Notes: generated by a model from the sequence alone, not told the origin. 18,689 nt of DNA from an uncultured Zoogloea sp. (GCA_937967645.1 CALBTT010000073.1:1-18689), one strand, 5' to 3'. Shown: positions 6,840 to 15,093, counted from the stretch's first letter. Program-made: numbers and translations.

Positions 6840-7907
6840 TCAGAACACCCACACCGCCTCGGGCGGGAACTCCAGCCAGCGCTGGCCGGCCGCCTCGGGC
6901 CGGCTACCCCAGGCGCGCAGCAACGTATCACCGGCATGGAAGACGTACTCGAAGCGGTCACCGAGGAACATCGAGGTCGCCAGATCGATGGCCACGCGGT
7001 GCTCGCCAGGCCCGTCGGCCAGGCGCAGCTGCTCCACCCGCAGCACCGCCTTGACCTCCTGGCCGATGGCCGCGTCGCTGCGCCGGCGCCCCCACAGGCG
7101 CAGCTGCCCATCTACCTCGACGCAGGCCTCGCCGTCACGGATCTCGACGATCCGCCCCTTCAGGATGTTGTTGCTGCCCATGAAGTCGGCGACGAAATAG
7201 GTCTGGGGCTGGCTGTACATCTCCTGGGGCGATCCCTGCTGCTCGATCACCCCGCCGTTGAGCAGCAGGATGCGGTCGGACATGGCCATCGCCTCGGACT
7301 GATCGTGGGTCACCACCAGGGCCGACAGCTGCATCTCGACGATCAGGTTGCGCAGCCAGGCGCGGGCCTCCTCGCGCATCTTGGCGTCGAGGTTGGAGAG
7401 GGGCTCGTCAAGCAGGATCACCGGCGGGTTGTAGACCAGCGCCCGGGCGATCGACACGCGCTGCTGCTGGCCGCCGGAGAGCTGGTGCGGGTAGCGCTCG
7501 GCCAGGTGGCCGAGGCCCAGGTTCTTCAGCGCCGCCTGGACCCGCTCGGCGATCTCGCCCTGCCCCACCTTGCGCAGCTTGAGGGGGTAGGCCACGTTGT
7601 CGAAGACCGTCTTGTGGGGCCACAGGGCGTAGGACTGGAAGACCAGTCCGAGATCCCGCTTCTCGGCCGGAATGTCGATGCCGCCGGCGCCGTCGTAGAT
7701 GGTCCGCCCGGCAATGGTGACCGAGCCGGCATGGGGCTGCTCCAGCCCCGCCACCGCCCGCAGCAGGGTCGTCTTGCCACTCCCAGAGGGGCCCAGCAGG
7801 GACACCACCTCGCCCCGCCGCAGGTGCATGGAAACGCCCTTCAGGATGGGATTGGAACCGTAGGACAGGGCGAGGTTGTCCACGGACAGGATGGTCTTGT
7901 CAGTCAT
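6840..7907 (-). CDS. ABC transporter ATP-binding protein (FbpC/AfuC/PotA-like)
   Basis: A 355-residue importer ATPase, the cytoplasmic motor of the ABC system. All nucleotide-binding motifs are intact: Walker A GPSGSGKTT (39-47), Q-loop glutamine Q91 in FQSYALWPH, signature LSGGQQQR (143-150), Walker B VILLDEP (163-169) with catalytic E168, D-loop SNLD, and switch histidine H201. A C-terminal region of about 120 residues (from about 235) has the features of a TOBE-type regulatory domain, as in the ferric/spermidine/sulfate importer class. The ATG overlaps the end of the permease gene by 8 bp, so the two are translationally coupled. It is the last gene of the binding protein-permease-ATPase operon, ending 50 nt before an intrinsic terminator. 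Confidence 0.93.
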   Translation of the reverse strand: MTDKTILSVDNLALSYGSNPILKGVSMHLRRGEVVSLLGPSGSGKTTLLRAVAGLEQPHAGSVTIAGRTIYDGAGGIDIPAEKRDLGLVFQSYALWPHKTVFDNVAYPLKLRKVGQGEIAERVQAALKNLGLGHLAERYPHQLSGGQQQRVSIARALVYNPPVILLDEPLSNLDAKMREEARAWLRNLIVEMQLSALVVTHDQSEAMAMSDRILLLNGGVIEQQGSPQEMYSQPQTYFVADFMGSNNILKGRIVEIRDGEACVEVDGQLRLWGRRRSDAAIGQEVKAVLRVEQLRLADGPGEHRVAIDLATSMFLGDRFEYVFHAGDTLLRAWGSRPEAAGQRWLEFPPEAVWVF

Positions 7908-9570
7908 GAAGTTTCACTCCGAAACGCAGGGCCAGGGCAAGGCCGGTACCCACCAGCAGCATGTTGATCAGGGACAGGGCGGCGACCACATCGACGGCGC
8001 CGGAGGCCCACAGGGAAACGATTTGCGCACCGATCACCTCGGTGCCGGGCGACAGCAGATAGACGCCGGTGGAGTACTCGCGCTCGAAGATCATGAACAC
8101 CAGCAGCCACGCACCGAGCAGGCCGTTGCGGATCAGCGGCACGGTGATGTCGAGGGACACCCGGGCCCGCGAGGCGCCCACCAGACGGCCGGCCTCCTCC
8201 AGCTCCGGCCCTACCTGCATCAGGGCGCTCTGGATCAGGCGCATGCCGTAGGCCAGCCACACCACCGCATAGGCAAACCACACGCTGAACAGGGTCGAGC
8301 GCAGCGGCGCCAGGAAGGGCACGAAGAGGAAGACCCAGAACACCGCCAGGCCGGCCATCAGGCCGGGCACCGCCCGCGGCGTGAGGACGATGTAGTCCAC
8401 CAGCCGGGACAGGCCATCCGGCTTGCGATGGGTGGCCAGCCCCACCAGCAGGTAGCCGCCCACCGCCAGCGCGCCGCCGAAGGTGCCGATCAGGATGGAG
8501 TTGAGGATGGAGCGGATCATCACGTCCTCCTCGAACACCGCCCGGAAGTGATCCAGGGTCAGCACCTCGAGCAGGTTGATGCCCGCCCCCCAGCTGCTCA
8601 CCACCGAGCGCAGGGCCACGCCGGACACCGGCACCACGATGGTCAGCAGCAGCCACAGGGCGATCACCGCCAGCGCCACCCACTTCCACGGGCCGAGGGC
8701 CAGGGGCCGCTGGCGTGCCGACTTGCCCTTCATCGCCACGAAGCGCTGGGCCGACTTGAGCAGGGCCCGCTGCAGCAGCACCAGCGGAAAGGTCACCGCG
8801 ATGATGCAGGTGGCCACCGCCGCCATCAGGTGATACGAGGGCGTGCCCAGCTTGTTGGTGAGCTTGTACAGATAGGTGGTGAGCACCAGGTGGCCCTCCG
8901 GATCCCCCAGGATCAGGGGCAGGCCGAAGATCTCGAAGCCCAGGAAGAACACCAGCACCCCCACGTAGAGCAGGGCCGGCGAGACCATCGGGATGGACAC
9001 GTCGCGGGCCACCCGAAAGGGGCTGGCGCCGCTCAGGCGGGCCGCCTCCTCCACGTCGGAGCCCAGATTGCGCAGGGCCGACGAGGAGTACAGATACACG
9101 TGGGGCACGTGGGTCAGGCCGGCAATGACGACGATGGCAGCCAGCGAGTAGATGTTCCAGGGCACGTGGCCGAAGAGCGCCTCGAACCACACCGAGAAGA
9201 AGCCGACCGGCCCCAGGGACACCACATAACCAAAGCCCAGCACCACCGGCGACACGAAGATCGGGATCAGGATCGGCGTCTCGAGCCAGCGCCGCCCGGG
9301 CAGGTCGGTGCGCACCATGATGAAGGCCAGCACGGCCCCCAGCGGAATGGCGATGACGCTCATGCCAACGGCGATGATCAGGGTGTTCCGGGTTGCCATC
9401 CAGAAATCCGGATCCTCGAAGATAAAGACGAAGGACTCCAGGCTCAGCTGTGCCGAAGGCATGAAGAAGGGGCCGGACAGAACGCTTTGCCAGAGCACCA
9501 GGCCGAGCGGAAAGAAGACGGACAGGGCGAGCAGGGCCACCACTGCCCGTCGGGGCAATGTCTGCAACAT
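7900..9570 (-). CDS. ABC transporter permease, fused double domain (FbpB/AfuB-like)
   Basis: A 556-residue inner-membrane protein with about twelve predicted transmembrane segments and two BPD_transp_1 domains in one chain, as in the FbpB/ThiP class. Each half has an EAA loop that docks on the ATPase: EEAARLSGASPFRVARDVSIP (about 174-194) and LEEAGRLVGASRARVSLDITVP (about 457-478). A basic linker near 270-290 (KSAQRFVAMKGKSARQR) separates the halves. The ATG at 9570 has a GGAG about 8 nt upstream. The gap of 100 nt from the binding-protein stop codon contains a strong hairpin, and the 3' end overlaps the ATPase gene. It forms the translocation pore of the importer. Confidence 0.93.
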   Translation of the reverse strand: MLQTLPRRAVVALLALSVFFPLGLVLWQSVLSGPFFMPSAQLSLESFVFIFEDPDFWMATRNTLIIAVGMSVIAIPLGAVLAFIMVRTDLPGRRWLETPILIPIFVSPVVLGFGYVVSLGPVGFFSVWFEALFGHVPWNIYSLAAIVVIAGLTHVPHVYLYSSSALRNLGSDVEEAARLSGASPFRVARDVSIPMVSPALLYVGVLVFFLGFEIFGLPLILGDPEGHLVLTTYLYKLTNKLGTPSYHLMAAVATCIIAVTFPLVLLQRALLKSAQRFVAMKGKSARQRPLALGPWKWVALAVIALWLLLTIVVPVSGVALRSVVSSWGAGINLLEVLTLDHFRAVFEEDVMIRSILNSILIGTFGGALAVGGYLLVGLATHRKPDGLSRLVDYIVLTPRAVPGLMAGLAVFWVFLFVPFLAPLRSTLFSVWFAYAVVWLAYGMRLIQSALMQVGPELEEAGRLVGASRARVSLDITVPLIRNGLLGAWLLVFMIFEREYSTGVYLLSPGTEVIGAQIVSLWASGAVDVVAALSLINMLLVGTGLALALRFGVKLHD

Positions 9571-9622
9571 GGGGAATCTCCGCGAGAAGGGAGTGGAAGA
9601 GTGGAGCGGAGGCGTCAGGCGC

Positions 9623-9649
9623 GGCCGGCCCGCAGGCGCATGGCCGGCC
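9623..9649 (-). other. Intercistronic hairpin between binding-protein and permease genes
   Basis: GGCCGGCC at 9623-9630 and 9642-9649 is self-complementary and forms an 8-bp stem with an 11-nt loop, about 20 nt after the binding-protein stop codon. There is no T-run. Hairpins at this place in ABC operons commonly stabilise the upstream mRNA, so that the binding protein is made in excess over the membrane parts. Confidence 0.5.
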
Positions 9650-9670
9650 CGACAGGGCGGGAAGGCCCGC

Positions 9671-10774
9671 TTACTTCGCCTTGACGGCGGCGTTCCACTG
9701 CTTGAGGAAGTCGAGGCGCTTGGCCTGATCCAGGTAGGTCAGCAGGCCGGTGCCGATGGGCACCGGGCGCAGGGCGTCGCCCAGCTGCTTGCGCAGGCCA
9801 CTGGCGGTGGTGTCGCCTTCCACGTCGGGGCGGATGGCGTACAGGTCGGCCTTGCTGGCGATGATCTCCTGGCCCTTCTTCGAGAGCACGAAGTCCAGCC
9901 ACAGCTTGGCGGCATTGGGGTGCCTGGCGCCCTTGGCGATGAACATCACCCGGGACAACACCAGGGTGTAGTCCTTGGGCAGCACGATGCCGATGGACGG
10001 ATCCTTCTGCGCCCGGGTCAGCGCATAGGCCGCGTTGAGGTTGTAGCCGATCAGGTTCTCACCCGAGGCAATGCGCTCCATCATCGTGCCGGTGGCCCCC
10101 TGCACCCTCACCGACACACCACCGAAGGCCTTCAGCAGATCGGCAAAGCCTGCGCCATTGACCTGCTTGTCCTGGGTCACCAGCATGAAGCCGACACCCG
10201 ACTTTTCCGGGTCGTAGGTGGTGACCTTGCCCTTGTACTTGTCGGCCTGGGTCGTCAGCAGGCGGATGAAGTCGGCATGGCTCTGGGGCACGTCGGCAGC
10301 CGGCACCAGGCGCTTGTTATAGACGATGCCGATCGGCTCGTAGGTGGTGCCGAAGGCTTCGTTCTTCCAGTTGGCCCACTCCGGCAGCTTGGCCGTCTCG
10401 GCCGACTTGTGGGGCTGGGCGTAGCCGTCATTGACCAGCTTGACCTGCAGGTCCATGGCCGACGACCAGGTCACGTCCGCCGAGGCCCCGGCGGCGCTCT
10501 CGGAGATGAAGCGGTTGTACAGCTCGGTGGTGCTCATGTTGCTGTACTCGACCTGGACGGCCGGATACTGCACGCGGAACTCGCGGATCAGGTGGTTGGC
10601 CTGCTCGTTGTCGGTGACGCCATAGATCACCAGCTTGCCTTCCTTGGCCGCGGCGGCGGCCAGGTCGGCGGTGGACTGGGCATGGGCCGGCAGGCTGCCA
10701 GCGGCGAGCCCGACACAGGTGGCGGCGATCAGGAAGCCAAGGCGGCGGCGGGCGGGCTGGAACGGGAACGTCAT
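9671..10774 (-). CDS. Periplasmic binding protein of the AfuA/FbpA-like ABC importer
   Basis: A 367-residue extracellular solute-binding protein. It has a Sec signal peptide (residues 1-32, ending PAHA before QSTADL), then the type II bilobed fold of the ferric/2-aminoethylphosphonate/sugar-phosphate group, with the opening GKLVIYGVTDNEQANHLIREF and the mid-protein ADVTWSSAMDLQ and IGIVYNKRLVP. In true FbpA proteins two adjacent tyrosines near the middle of the second lobe bind Fe(III). The corresponding stretch here is GENLIGYNLNAAY, with Y244 followed by asparagine, so iron is unlikely. AfuA, a related protein annotated as iron-binding, binds hexose phosphates, and an organic or phosphorylated anion is plausible here. 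A GAGGAG Shine-Dalgarno precedes the ATG. It is divergent from the two-component genes across 168 nt. Confidence 0.9.
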   Translation of the reverse strand: MTFPFQPARRRLGFLIAATCVGLAAGSLPAHAQSTADLAAAAAKEGKLVIYGVTDNEQANHLIREFRVQYPAVQVEYSNMSTTELYNRFISESAAGASADVTWSSAMDLQVKLVNDGYAQPHKSAETAKLPEWANWKNEAFGTTYEPIGIVYNKRLVPAADVPQSHADFIRLLTTQADKYKGKVTTYDPEKSGVGFMLVTQDKQVNGAGFADLLKAFGGVSVRVQGATGTMMERIASGENLIGYNLNAAYALTRAQKDPSIGIVLPKDYTLVLSRVMFIAKGARHPNAAKLWLDFVLSKKGQEIIASKADLYAIRPDVEGDTTASGLRKQLGDALRPVPIGTGLLTYLDQAKRLDFLKQWNAAVKAK

Positions 10775-10864
10775 GATGTCTCCTCAATGTTTTTGTGAGC
10801 CGTCCATCGCATCCGGGCGGGGCCTGTGCCCACTGCCGGAGCGTGTGGAACGGATCATTCGCCG

Positions 10865-10885
10865 ATCGCCTTTCGATTCGCTTTC
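10865..10885. promoter_or_regulatory. Predicted response-regulator site between ABC operon and two-component genes
   Basis: This 21-bp element shares 19 of 21 positions with 5638-5658 upstream of the porin. CTTTC half-sites at 10870-10874 and 10881-10885 are 11 bp apart, and two more CTTTC copies follow at 10889-10893 and 10914-10918. It lies 90 nt before the binding-protein ATG and 57 nt before the response-regulator ATG, so it could control both divergent units. Binding by the adjacent TctD-like protein is inferred. Confidence 0.6.
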
Positions 10886-10942
10886 AGTCTTTCCCGGCGC
10901 TACGCTTGCCACACTTTCCGTCCTTTACCGAAAGCGAGCGCC

Positions 10943-11623
10943 ATGCGCATCCTACTCGTGGAAGACCATCCTGAACTCGGCGAATGGCTGGCCAAGTCCC
11001 TGCGCCAGGCCGGCTACGCCATCGACGTGGCCGACCGGGGCGACCATGCCGAACATTACCTGCTGACCCAGGAGTATGACGGGGTGATTCTCGACCTGAC
11101 CCTGCCCGGCAAGGACGGCCTGGACGTGCTGCGCGGCCTGCGCGCCCGCGGCTCGCGGATTCCGGTGCTGATCCTCACCGCCCGCGGCGCGGTGGACGAC
11201 CGGGTCAAGGGCCTCAACCTGGGCGCCGACGACTACCTGGCCAAACCTTTCGAGCTGAACGAGCTGGAGGCGCGCCTGAAGGCCCTGCTGCGCCGCTCGG
11301 CGGGCTTCAACCCGGTGGTGCGCATCGGCCGCCTGGACTTCGACACGGTCAGCCGGATGGCCAGCGTGGATGGCCAGCCCCTGCACCTGACCCCGCGGGA
11401 GCTGGCCGTGCTCGAGGCCCTGCTCCTCCGCGCCGGCCGGCCCCTGGCCCGGGAAGCCCTGTTCGAGAAGGTCTTCAGCCTGGATGAGGACGCCCGCGCC
11501 GAGGCCATCGAGATCTACGTCCACCGCCTGCGCAAGAAGCTCGACGGCAGCGGCGTGCGGGTCACCACAGTGCGCGGCCTGGGCTACATGCTCGGGCCGG
11601 ACACCCCGCCGGAGGCGCTGTGA
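10943..11623 (+). CDS. OmpR-family response regulator, TctD-like
   Basis: A 226-residue response regulator. The receiver domain (1-115) has the acidic pocket E7-D8, phospho-acceptor D51 in GVILDLTLPGKDG, T79, and K101 in LAKPFE. The C-terminal winged helix (about 130-222) has LTPRELAVLEALLLRAGRPLAREAL and the end motif EIYVHRLRKKLDGSGVRVTTVRGLGYML of the OmpR/PhoB class. RVKGLNLGADDYLAKPFELNELEARLKALLRRS closely follows TctD, the regulator of tricarboxylate uptake in Salmonella. The start is the ATG before RILLVEDHPE, not the ATG 117 nt upstream, because the receiver fold begins there. Its stop overlaps the kinase start by 4 bp (GTGA). It probably acts at the shared 21-bp elements. Confidence 0.92.
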   Translation: MRILLVEDHPELGEWLAKSLRQAGYAIDVADRGDHAEHYLLTQEYDGVILDLTLPGKDGLDVLRGLRARGSRIPVLILTARGAVDDRVKGLNLGADDYLAKPFELNELEARLKALLRRSAGFNPVVRIGRLDFDTVSRMASVDGQPLHLTPRELAVLEALLLRAGRPLAREALFEKVFSLDEDARAEAIEIYVHRLRKKLDGSGVRVTTVRGLGYMLGPDTPPEAL

Positions 11624-13032
11624 AGGGCAGCAGCCTGAAGCGCCACCAGATCCTGTGGCTGGTGGGCGTGCTGTCGCTGCTACTGGCGGTGGATGCCTGG
11701 TTCAGCTACGGCGATGCCCAGCGCGCCGCCAACCACGCCTACGACCGCTCGCTGTCGGCGTCGGTGCGGGGGATCGCCGAACGGGTGTACGCCACCGAGA
11801 GCGAGGTGGTGGTGGATGTACCCTACTCGGCCCTGGAGCTGTTCGAGGCCGGCAGCGCCGACCGGATCTACTACGCCGTGCAGCACCAGGGCGGCGCCCT
11901 GATCACCGGCTACGAGGACCTGCCAGCCCCGCCGGCCGCCGACTTCAACAAGGCGGTCTTTTACGATGGCGTCTACAAGGGCCAGGTGCTGCGCCTCGGC
12001 GCCATCGTCAAGCCTCTCTACCGGCCGGAGTTCTCCAGGCCGGTCGTCATCGTGGTGGCCGAGACCACCAATGCCCGCCAGGACGTGGTCAATCAGCTCT
12101 TCCTGTGGGAGTTCGCCCGCAAGGGGCTGGTCATCGCCGTGGCCCTGGTGGTCGTGCTGGTGGCCACCATTGTGGCGGTCAAGCCCATCGACCGCCTCGG
12201 CGCAACGCTCCTCGCCCGCCCCGAGGACGACCTGACCCCCCTCGATGGCCGCGATGTACCTGCCGAGATCAAGCCCCTGGTGGACGCCACCAACCACCAT
12301 CTGGCGCGTATCGGCAAGATGCTGGAAGCACGCCGCCGCTTCATCACCGATGCCGCCCACCAGCTGCGCACCCCGCTGGCGGTGCTCAACACCCAGGCGG
12401 AATACGCCCTGCGCCAGGACGACCCGGGGGAGATGCGCACCGCCTTGGATGCCCTACACAGCAGCCTCGGCCAGGCCATCCGGCTGGCCAACCAGCTGCT
12501 ATCCCTGTCACGCGCGGAGCCGATCAACGGCCTGATGGTCCATCCCCAGCCGGTGGACCTCAGCGCCACCGCCCGCGAGGTGGTGATCGACCTGTTGCCG
12601 CTGGCCGGCCGCAAGGCCATCGACCTGGGCATCGAGGGCTCGGAATCTGCCCTGATGGTGGATGGGCAGCCCCTGCTGCTGCGCGAGATGATCTCGAACC
12701 TGGTGGACAACGCCCTGCGCTACACACCCCACGGCGGCATGGTCACCGTGGAGGTGGACGCGCCGCCGGACACGCCCGGGATCGCACGGCTGCGCGTGAT
12801 CGACAACGGCCCGGGCGTCCCGCCGGTCTCCCGCGACGAGGTCTTCCTGCGCTTCTTCCGCTTGCCCGGCAGCGATCACACGGGCAGCGGACTGGGCCTG
12901 TCCATCGTCAGGGAGATCGTGCTGGGGCACCACGGCGAAATCCGGCTGCTGGACGGCCAGGCCGCCGGCAGCGGGCGGCCCGGGCTGACGGTGGAGATCA
13001 GGCTGCCCCTGCGGGCGCCGGACTCAGCGTAG
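11620..13032 (+). CDS. Sensor histidine kinase, TctE-like
   Basis: A 470-residue membrane sensor kinase starting with GTG, which overlaps the response-regulator stop codon. Transmembrane segment 1 is at about residues 10-25 and segment 2 at about 169-188. The periplasmic loop between them (about 140 residues) fits the 2CSK_N sensor domain of TctE-type kinases. The cytoplasmic part has the phospho-acceptor H247 in FITDAAHQLRTPL, the N box with N364 (NLVDNALRYTP), G1 DNGPGV (395-400) and G2 GSGLGL (422-427), so it looks fully active. The ligand is unknown; TctE of Salmonella responds to tricarboxylates. Its 3' end overlaps the convergent gene by 9 bp, leaving no room for a terminator between them. 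Confidence 0.92.
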   Translation: MKGSSLKRHQILWLVGVLSLLLAVDAWFSYGDAQRAANHAYDRSLSASVRGIAERVYATESEVVVDVPYSALELFEAGSADRIYYAVQHQGGALITGYEDLPAPPAADFNKAVFYDGVYKGQVLRLGAIVKPLYRPEFSRPVVIVVAETTNARQDVVNQLFLWEFARKGLVIAVALVVVLVATIVAVKPIDRLGATLLARPEDDLTPLDGRDVPAEIKPLVDATNHHLARIGKMLEARRRFITDAAHQLRTPLAVLNTQAEYALRQDDPGEMRTALDALHSSLGQAIRLANQLLSLSRAEPINGLMVHPQPVDLSATAREVVIDLLPLAGRKAIDLGIEGSESALMVDGQPLLLREMISNLVDNALRYTPHGGMVTVEVDAPPDTPGIARLRVIDNGPGVPPVSRDEVFLRFFRLPGSDHTGSGLGLSIVREIVLGHHGEIRLLDGQAAGSGRPGLTVEIRLPLRAPDSA

Positions 13033-14097
13033 CGCCAGGGCCCGGAAGCGGTTCGGGCGCCCCAGCATCAGGGCGCCGAATTCGTCGAGCAAGGCCGGGC
13101 AGATGGCCTCGGGCTTGAAGGTGAAGGTGGCAAAGCCGAGCCGCTCCAGATTGCGCGACTCCAGGATGATCTCGTTGCTGTCGAAATCGGCCCGCCACAC
13201 GACCTTCACGCCGATCTCGTCAACCACGGTGAACAGCGCCCCCTCCAGCTCCCGCTGGCGGTTGCGGCGCTCCTGACATTCGAACTTCATGCCCAGGTCG
13301 AAGAGCACCTGGCGCAGCCGCTCGACGCCACCGCCCACCCGTTCGAAGGTGCGGATACCCGGGCCCCTGAGGGTGTAACCCAGGGTGACCCGCTCGATGC
13401 AGCCGCCATTGCGCTCCTCCTGGGTCCGGAAATCCGTATGCCCCTCGACCCACGAGAGATTCCGGAAGGCATCGTCCGAATCCATGAACAGGTAATCACG
13501 CCCGATGCGCGGTTTGAGGTAGTTCAGCTGGGTGGTGAGGTCATGAAAATACCCGAACACCAACCGCAGGCAGCGCCCCATGCCTTCCCTGACCTGCTCG
13601 ATGCGCTGGCTGTCTGCCCCCGCCTGGCGCTGCCGGTTGGCCACCTCGCCGCGCAACTCATCGAGCAACCCGCCGGCCAGCAGGCTCGGTAAGGGCGTCG
13701 CCGCGCCGGTGGGCTTGGCGGGGGCTTCGGTGCCGGGCACGAAGGACGGCTCGGACGCCTCTTCGATGCGGGGAAACATCGAATCGACCGGCTTGCCCGC
13801 GAGGTCCTTGCGCACCATGCCGAGGCCCGTGTAACGGGAGTCCACCTGCTGCACCCGGCGGCGCGCCGCCTCCATGTCGAAGGACTCGATGTCTGCAAGG
13901 AGCGCCGCCGCGTCCGCATCGAGACTCGGCAAACCTGGCGTCGTCGCCGGTTGGGCAGAGGCCGGGGATTCGGACTCTCCTGGGGCGGAATCAGCCGACG
14001 AATGGAAACGGGGGTCTGGGCACACGGCTGTCTGTCTGGGCACGAATTGTAATTTCAGGATACAACGTCCCGAGAGGTGCGTGTCAGCACGACGCAT
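13024..14097 (-). CDS. Protein of unknown function, cytoplasmic
   Basis: A 357-residue protein I do not recognise. It has no signal peptide or transmembrane segment. Residues up to about 140 are a low-complexity, proline/alanine/serine-rich region. From about 140 there is a compact, charged domain with a helix LLDELRGEVANRQRQAGADSQRIEQVREGM and a conserved-looking block LVFGYFHDLTTQLNYLKPRIGRDYLF, then beta-rich sequence ending FEALGALMLGRPNRFR-like (written DEFGALMLGRPNRFRALALR). The ATG at 14097 has GAGGGG 7 nt upstream; an in-frame GTG at 14112 is possible. It overlaps the convergent kinase gene by 9 bp and follows the LysR gene on the same strand with a 75-nt gap. Composition matches the surrounding genes, which supports a real gene. 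Confidence 0.75.
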   Translation of the reverse strand: MRRADTHLSGRCILKLQFVPRQTAVCPDPRFHSSADSAPGESESPASAQPATTPGLPSLDADAAALLADIESFDMEAARRRVQQVDSRYTGLGMVRKDLAGKPVDSMFPRIEEASEPSFVPGTEAPAKPTGAATPLPSLLAGGLLDELRGEVANRQRQAGADSQRIEQVREGMGRCLRLVFGYFHDLTTQLNYLKPRIGRDYLFMDSDDAFRNLSWVEGHTDFRTQEERNGGCIERVTLGYTLRGPGIRTFERVGGGVERLRQVLFDLGMKFECQERRNRQRELEGALFTVVDEIGVKVVWRADFDSNEIILESRNLERLGFATFTFKPEAICPALLDEFGALMLGRPNRFRALALR

Positions 14098-14124
14098 GCA
14101 TCGACCCCTCACCTTTCAGGATAC
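14053..14124. repeat. Two copies of TTTCAGGATAC
   Basis: The 11-mer TTTCAGGATAC occurs at 14053-14063 and 14114-14124, in the same orientation and 61 bp apart. One copy is upstream of the ATG of the unknown gene and the other is inside its first codons. They could be regulator sites, which would favour a later true start for the gene, or a chance repeat. Confidence 0.35.
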
Positions 14125-14172
14125 TGACATTATTCTAGCCTACGATGCCCCGGCTGGCGCCCGCCTTGCAGG

Positions 14173-15078
14173 TCAGGGTACCCATGGCCCGAACAGCCGT
14201 CGGGCCATGTCGTAGATCAGGGCCAGTGCCGGTGCCGGGGTCCTTCCGGCGAGGCGGACCACGGCATAGCGTCCGACCAGGTTCGGCGGAAAGAGCCCCA
14301 GGGGGACCAGTGCGCCCGACTCGATCTCCCGGCGCACGGCAGAGAAGACGCTCATCAGGATCATGTCGCTCTCCAGCGCCACCTCCCGCTGGATGTCGTA
14401 GCTGTCGCAACAGAACGTGACCAGGCGATCCGGATGGCCATCGGGCCCGAAGGCCTCCACGAAGCGCCGTGTCAGGTCACCGCTGACCACCGAGCACGAC
14501 ACCGGATAGCGCCGCACCGCCCCCAGATCCCGCTGGGGCAAAGACAGGATCGGATGTCCGCGGCGGCACAGGAAGTCACCCGGCTGCTCGGGCAGACGCT
14601 CGATGGCCAGGCCCTCGGGGTCGAGGATGGCGCTGGAATCCACCACCACCAGGTCGTAGCGCTCGGCGCGCAGTTCGTCGATGAGCTCGGGGGTCCGCCC
14701 CATGAAGGCGTTGATGCGCAGCCGGGGATGCTCGCGGGCCAGCTCGACCATGCACGGGCGCAGCAGGACCGAGGCCGGCGTCGGACTGAGGCCGAGGTTG
14801 ACGCTGCCCGCATCCCCGCCGCGCATCAGCGCGAGCTCCCGGTGGATCTCGTTGCTCTCCAGGATCATGCGACGGGCGCGAGCCAGCAGGGCCTTGCCGA
14901 AAGGCGTGAGCAGGCTGCGATGCCCGCTGCGATCCACCAGGGTCACATCCATCTCCTGCTCCAGACTCTGGATGCTGCGGCTCAGGGCCGACTGGCTGAG
15001 ATGCACAGCCTCCGCTGCCCGGTGGAAGGTGCCGTGGTCACACAGGGCCACGAAGTGCTTCAACTTGCGGATATCCAC
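14173..15078 (-). CDS. LysR-family regulator of the amidase/porin operon
   Basis: A 301-residue LysR-type regulator. The helix-turn-helix is in the first 60 residues (DIRKLKHFVALCDHGTFHRAAEAVHLSQSALSRSIQSLEQE), followed by a substrate-binding domain of normal length. The GTG at 15078 is chosen as the start because an excellent Shine-Dalgarno GGGAGG (15085-15090) lies 6 nt before it and the family motif begins two residues later. Earlier ATGs in the frame (15111 and upstream) would make the intergenic palindromes coding. It is divergent from the amidase gene, 122 nt apart, with two interrupted palindromes between, so it most likely controls the amidase-porin operon and itself. The inducer is unknown and may be the amide or its product. 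Confidence 0.88.
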   Translation of the reverse strand: MDIRKLKHFVALCDHGTFHRAAEAVHLSQSALSRSIQSLEQEMDVTLVDRSGHRSLLTPFGKALLARARRMILESNEIHRELALMRGGDAGSVNLGLSPTPASVLLRPCMVELAREHPRLRINAFMGRTPELIDELRAERYDLVVVDSSAILDPEGLAIERLPEQPGDFLCRRGHPILSLPQRDLGAVRRYPVSCSVVSGDLTRRFVEAFGPDGHPDRLVTFCCDSYDIQREVALESDMILMSVFSAVRREIESGALVPLGLFPPNLVGRYAVVRLAGRTPAPALALIYDMARRLFGPWVP

Positions 15079-15093
15079 CTTCAGCCTCCCAAC

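Noticed and set aside
7876..9684. 602-codon plus-strand open frame rich in His, Gln and Gly
   Set aside because: It is antisense to the permease gene. The composition is the usual result of reading a GC-rich gene backwards, and it has no domain pattern or ribosome binding site.
9671..10774. Naming the ABC system as a ferric iron transporter (fbpABC/afuABC)
   Set aside because: The tandem tyrosines that bind iron are not present in the binding protein, so assigning these gene symbols would imply an unsupported substrate.
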